64,000 bases of DNA from VRUE01 sp033856195. Lineage in GTDB: Bacteria; Actinomycetota; Thermoleophilia; Solirubrobacterales; 70-9. A model generated the notes under the pieces. It saw nothing but the letters and a program-made list of their open reading frames with translations. It was not told where the DNA came from and ran no database searches. The stretch spans positions 62,001 to 126,000 of the forward strand of contig JAWVFL010000029.1 of assembly GCA_033856195.1 (NCBI GenBank), read 5' to 3'. The first letter of the stretch is position 1. Every line of letters begins with the position of its first letter. The translations under genes and the position numbers were made by a program. This document shows positions 62,869-64,000 of this stretch, one piece after another.

Positions 62869-64000
62869 GCGCCGGTTTGCGGCGTAGCTTCGACTCCCTC
62901 GCCGTTCCCAATTACCGCCGCTACTTCGTCGGCCAGCTGATCTCGCTCTCGGGCACCTGGATGCAAACGGTGGCGGCGCTTTGGCTCGTGCTCAGCCTCA
63001 CCGGCAGTGGGGTCGCCGTCGGTCTGACGACCGCCCTGCAGTTCCTGCCGATGCTGCTCTTCGGCGCCTGGGGTGGGCTGCTCGCCGATCGCTTCCCGAA
63101 GCGGAAGCTACTGATGGCGACGCAGGCGCTGATGGCGATCCCTGCACTCGGTCTCTTCGCTGTCACCGTGGCCGGGATCGCCGCCCCGTGGATGGTCTTC
63201 CTCGCCGTCTTCGCGATGGGCGCAGTCAATGCGGTCGACAACCCGACCAGGCAGAGCTTTGCGATCGAGATGGTCGGCCCTGACCGGGTCGTCAACGCGG
63301 TCAGTCTCAACAGCGTGATCGTGCAGTCGGCGCGAATCGTCGGCCCAGCATTCGCCGGCCTGCTGATCGCCGGCTTGGGGCTCGGGCCGTGCTTCGCCGT
63401 CAACGCACTCTCCTTCGGCGCGATGATCTTCGCCCTTTGGGGGATGGATCCGACCAAGCTGCGCAGCGGGCCGGTTGTGACGCGGGAGCCCGGAGCGATC
63501 CGCGCCGGGCTGCGCTATGTGCGCTCCACGCCCGAGCTGGCGATCCCGCTGGCGCTGATGGCCCTCGTCGGAACCTTCGGCTTCAACTTCCAGGTCGTCC
63601 TGCCGCTGCTGGCCCGCTTCAGCTTCGGCGGCGGCGCCGGGGTCTACGCGGCGCTGGTCTCGGCGATGGCGGTCGGCTCGGTGGCTGGGGCGCTGGTAAC
63701 CGGCTCGCACGGCCGCACCAGTCCGCGGCTGATCGCCGGTGCGGCGCTCGCCTTCGGCGGTGCCGCCCTGCTGGCGGCCGCGGCGCCGGCGATGGCGGTA
63801 GAGATCGGTGCCCTGGTCCTGCTTGGCGCCGCCTCGGTGACCTTCGCCGCGACGATCAACTCATCCCTCCAGCTCGCGGTCACCCCCCACATGCGCGGTC
63901 GGGTAATGGCCCTCTACTCGGTCGTCTTTCTAGGCTCGACCCCAATCGGTGGCCCCCTGGCCGGCTGGCTATCCCAAACCTACGACCCCCGCTTCGCCCT
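62865..64000 (+). CDS. MFS transporter, 3' end cut by the window
   Basis: GTG at 62865, coupled to marR by a 4-bp overlap. 378 residues are visible, about ten spans. The N-terminus SLAVPNYRRYFVGQLISLSGTWMQTVAALWLVLSLT and the loop GLLADRFPKRKLLMATQ place it in the MFS_3/EntS-like drug or siderophore efflux group. Later visible motifs are FAIEMVGPDRVVNAVSLNS and TPHMRGRVMALYSVVFLGSTPIGGP. Substrate unknown; probably the target of MarR. Confidence 0.92.
   Translation, partial: MSAGLRRSFDSLAVPNYRRYFVGQLISLSGTWMQTVAALWLVLSLTGSGVAVGLTTALQFLPMLLFGAWGGLLADRFPKRKLLMATQALMAIPALGLFAVTVAGIAAPWMVFLAVFAMGAVNAVDNPTRQSFAIEMVGPDRVVNAVSLNSVIVQSARIVGPAFAGLLIAGLGLGPCFAVNALSFGAMIFALWGMDPTKLRSGPVVTREPGAIRAGLRYVRSTPELAIPLALMALVGTFGFNFQVVLPLLARFSFGGGAGVYAALVSAMAVGSVAGALVTGSHGRTSPRLIAGAALAFGGAALLAAAAPAMAVEIGALVLLGAASVTFAATINSSLQLAVTPHMRGRVMALYSVVFLGSTPIGGPLAGWLSQTYDPRFA

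Overview
This is about 64 kb of high-GC (roughly two-thirds G+C by eye) actinobacterial chromosome. The closest fit is the class Thermoleophilia (Solirubrobacterales-like). That is inferred from protein style rather than from a marker: secreted proteins ending in Lys/Arg/Gly-rich beta modules, thrombospondin-type-3-like D-x-D-x-DG-x-GD repeats, an EthA-type monooxygenase, and frequent GTG/TTG starts. There is no rRNA and no convincing tRNA. Genes are dense, often translationally coupled, and mixed on both strands. I see no insertion sequence, prophage or CRISPR array.

Layout. 0-13.5 kb: the 3' half of a UvrA-like ATPase, a mosaic secreted metalloprotease, a methyltransferase, a YCII/DGPF protein, a divergent DUF2867/TetR pair with overlapping promoters and two palindromic operators, a DCC-family protein, and three secreted proteins of unknown role. 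13.5-24 kb: a tiny ORF behind an anti-SD-like hairpin, aldo/keto reductase, VOC and PPOX proteins, a shortened M55 aminopeptidase relative, an EthA-like monooxygenase with a flavodoxin-like partner, a cyclase, a FEN-type exonuclease overlapping a Gly/Cys-tailed protein, an ABC-2 exporter, CutA and an anti-anti-sigma factor. 24-31.5 kb: small stress-type genes with sigma-B/SigF-like promoters, a frameshifted DUF72 gene, a HAD phosphatase, an acyl-CoA carboxylase subunit, a cupredoxin and a multicopper oxidase. 31.8-35.5 kb: a class A PBP, a collapsed KdpD/KdpE remnant and CorA.

35.7-48.8 kb is a nutrient block: a sulfate ABC operon (sbp-cysT-cysW-cysA), a PhoD-like phosphatase, and a long pstSCAB operon that runs on through a lipoprotein, two zinc-ribbon proteins and a divergent secreted phosphoesterase. 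A 20-bp motif recurs five times upstream of the sulfate operon, of a small ORF next to phoD, and of pstS. 49-57 kb: housekeeping and redox genes, a NlpC/P60-type hydrolase with patterned upstream DNA, a 119-bp inverted repeat, an MBL-rhodanese protein and acetyl-CoA synthetase. 57-64 kb: a channel with an atypical selectivity filter, an orphan two-gene membrane cassette behind an AT-rich island, ahcY, a probable structured minus-strand RNA, and a MarR-MFS pair cut by the window end.

Most likely novel: the orphan membrane cassette (58.2-60.5 kb), the extended pst operon with its motif, the unassigned ncRNA (62.03-62.25 kb) and the anti-SD hairpin mini-ORF (13.5 kb). Gene-decay signatures are seen at 16.4, 25.6 and 34.0 kb.
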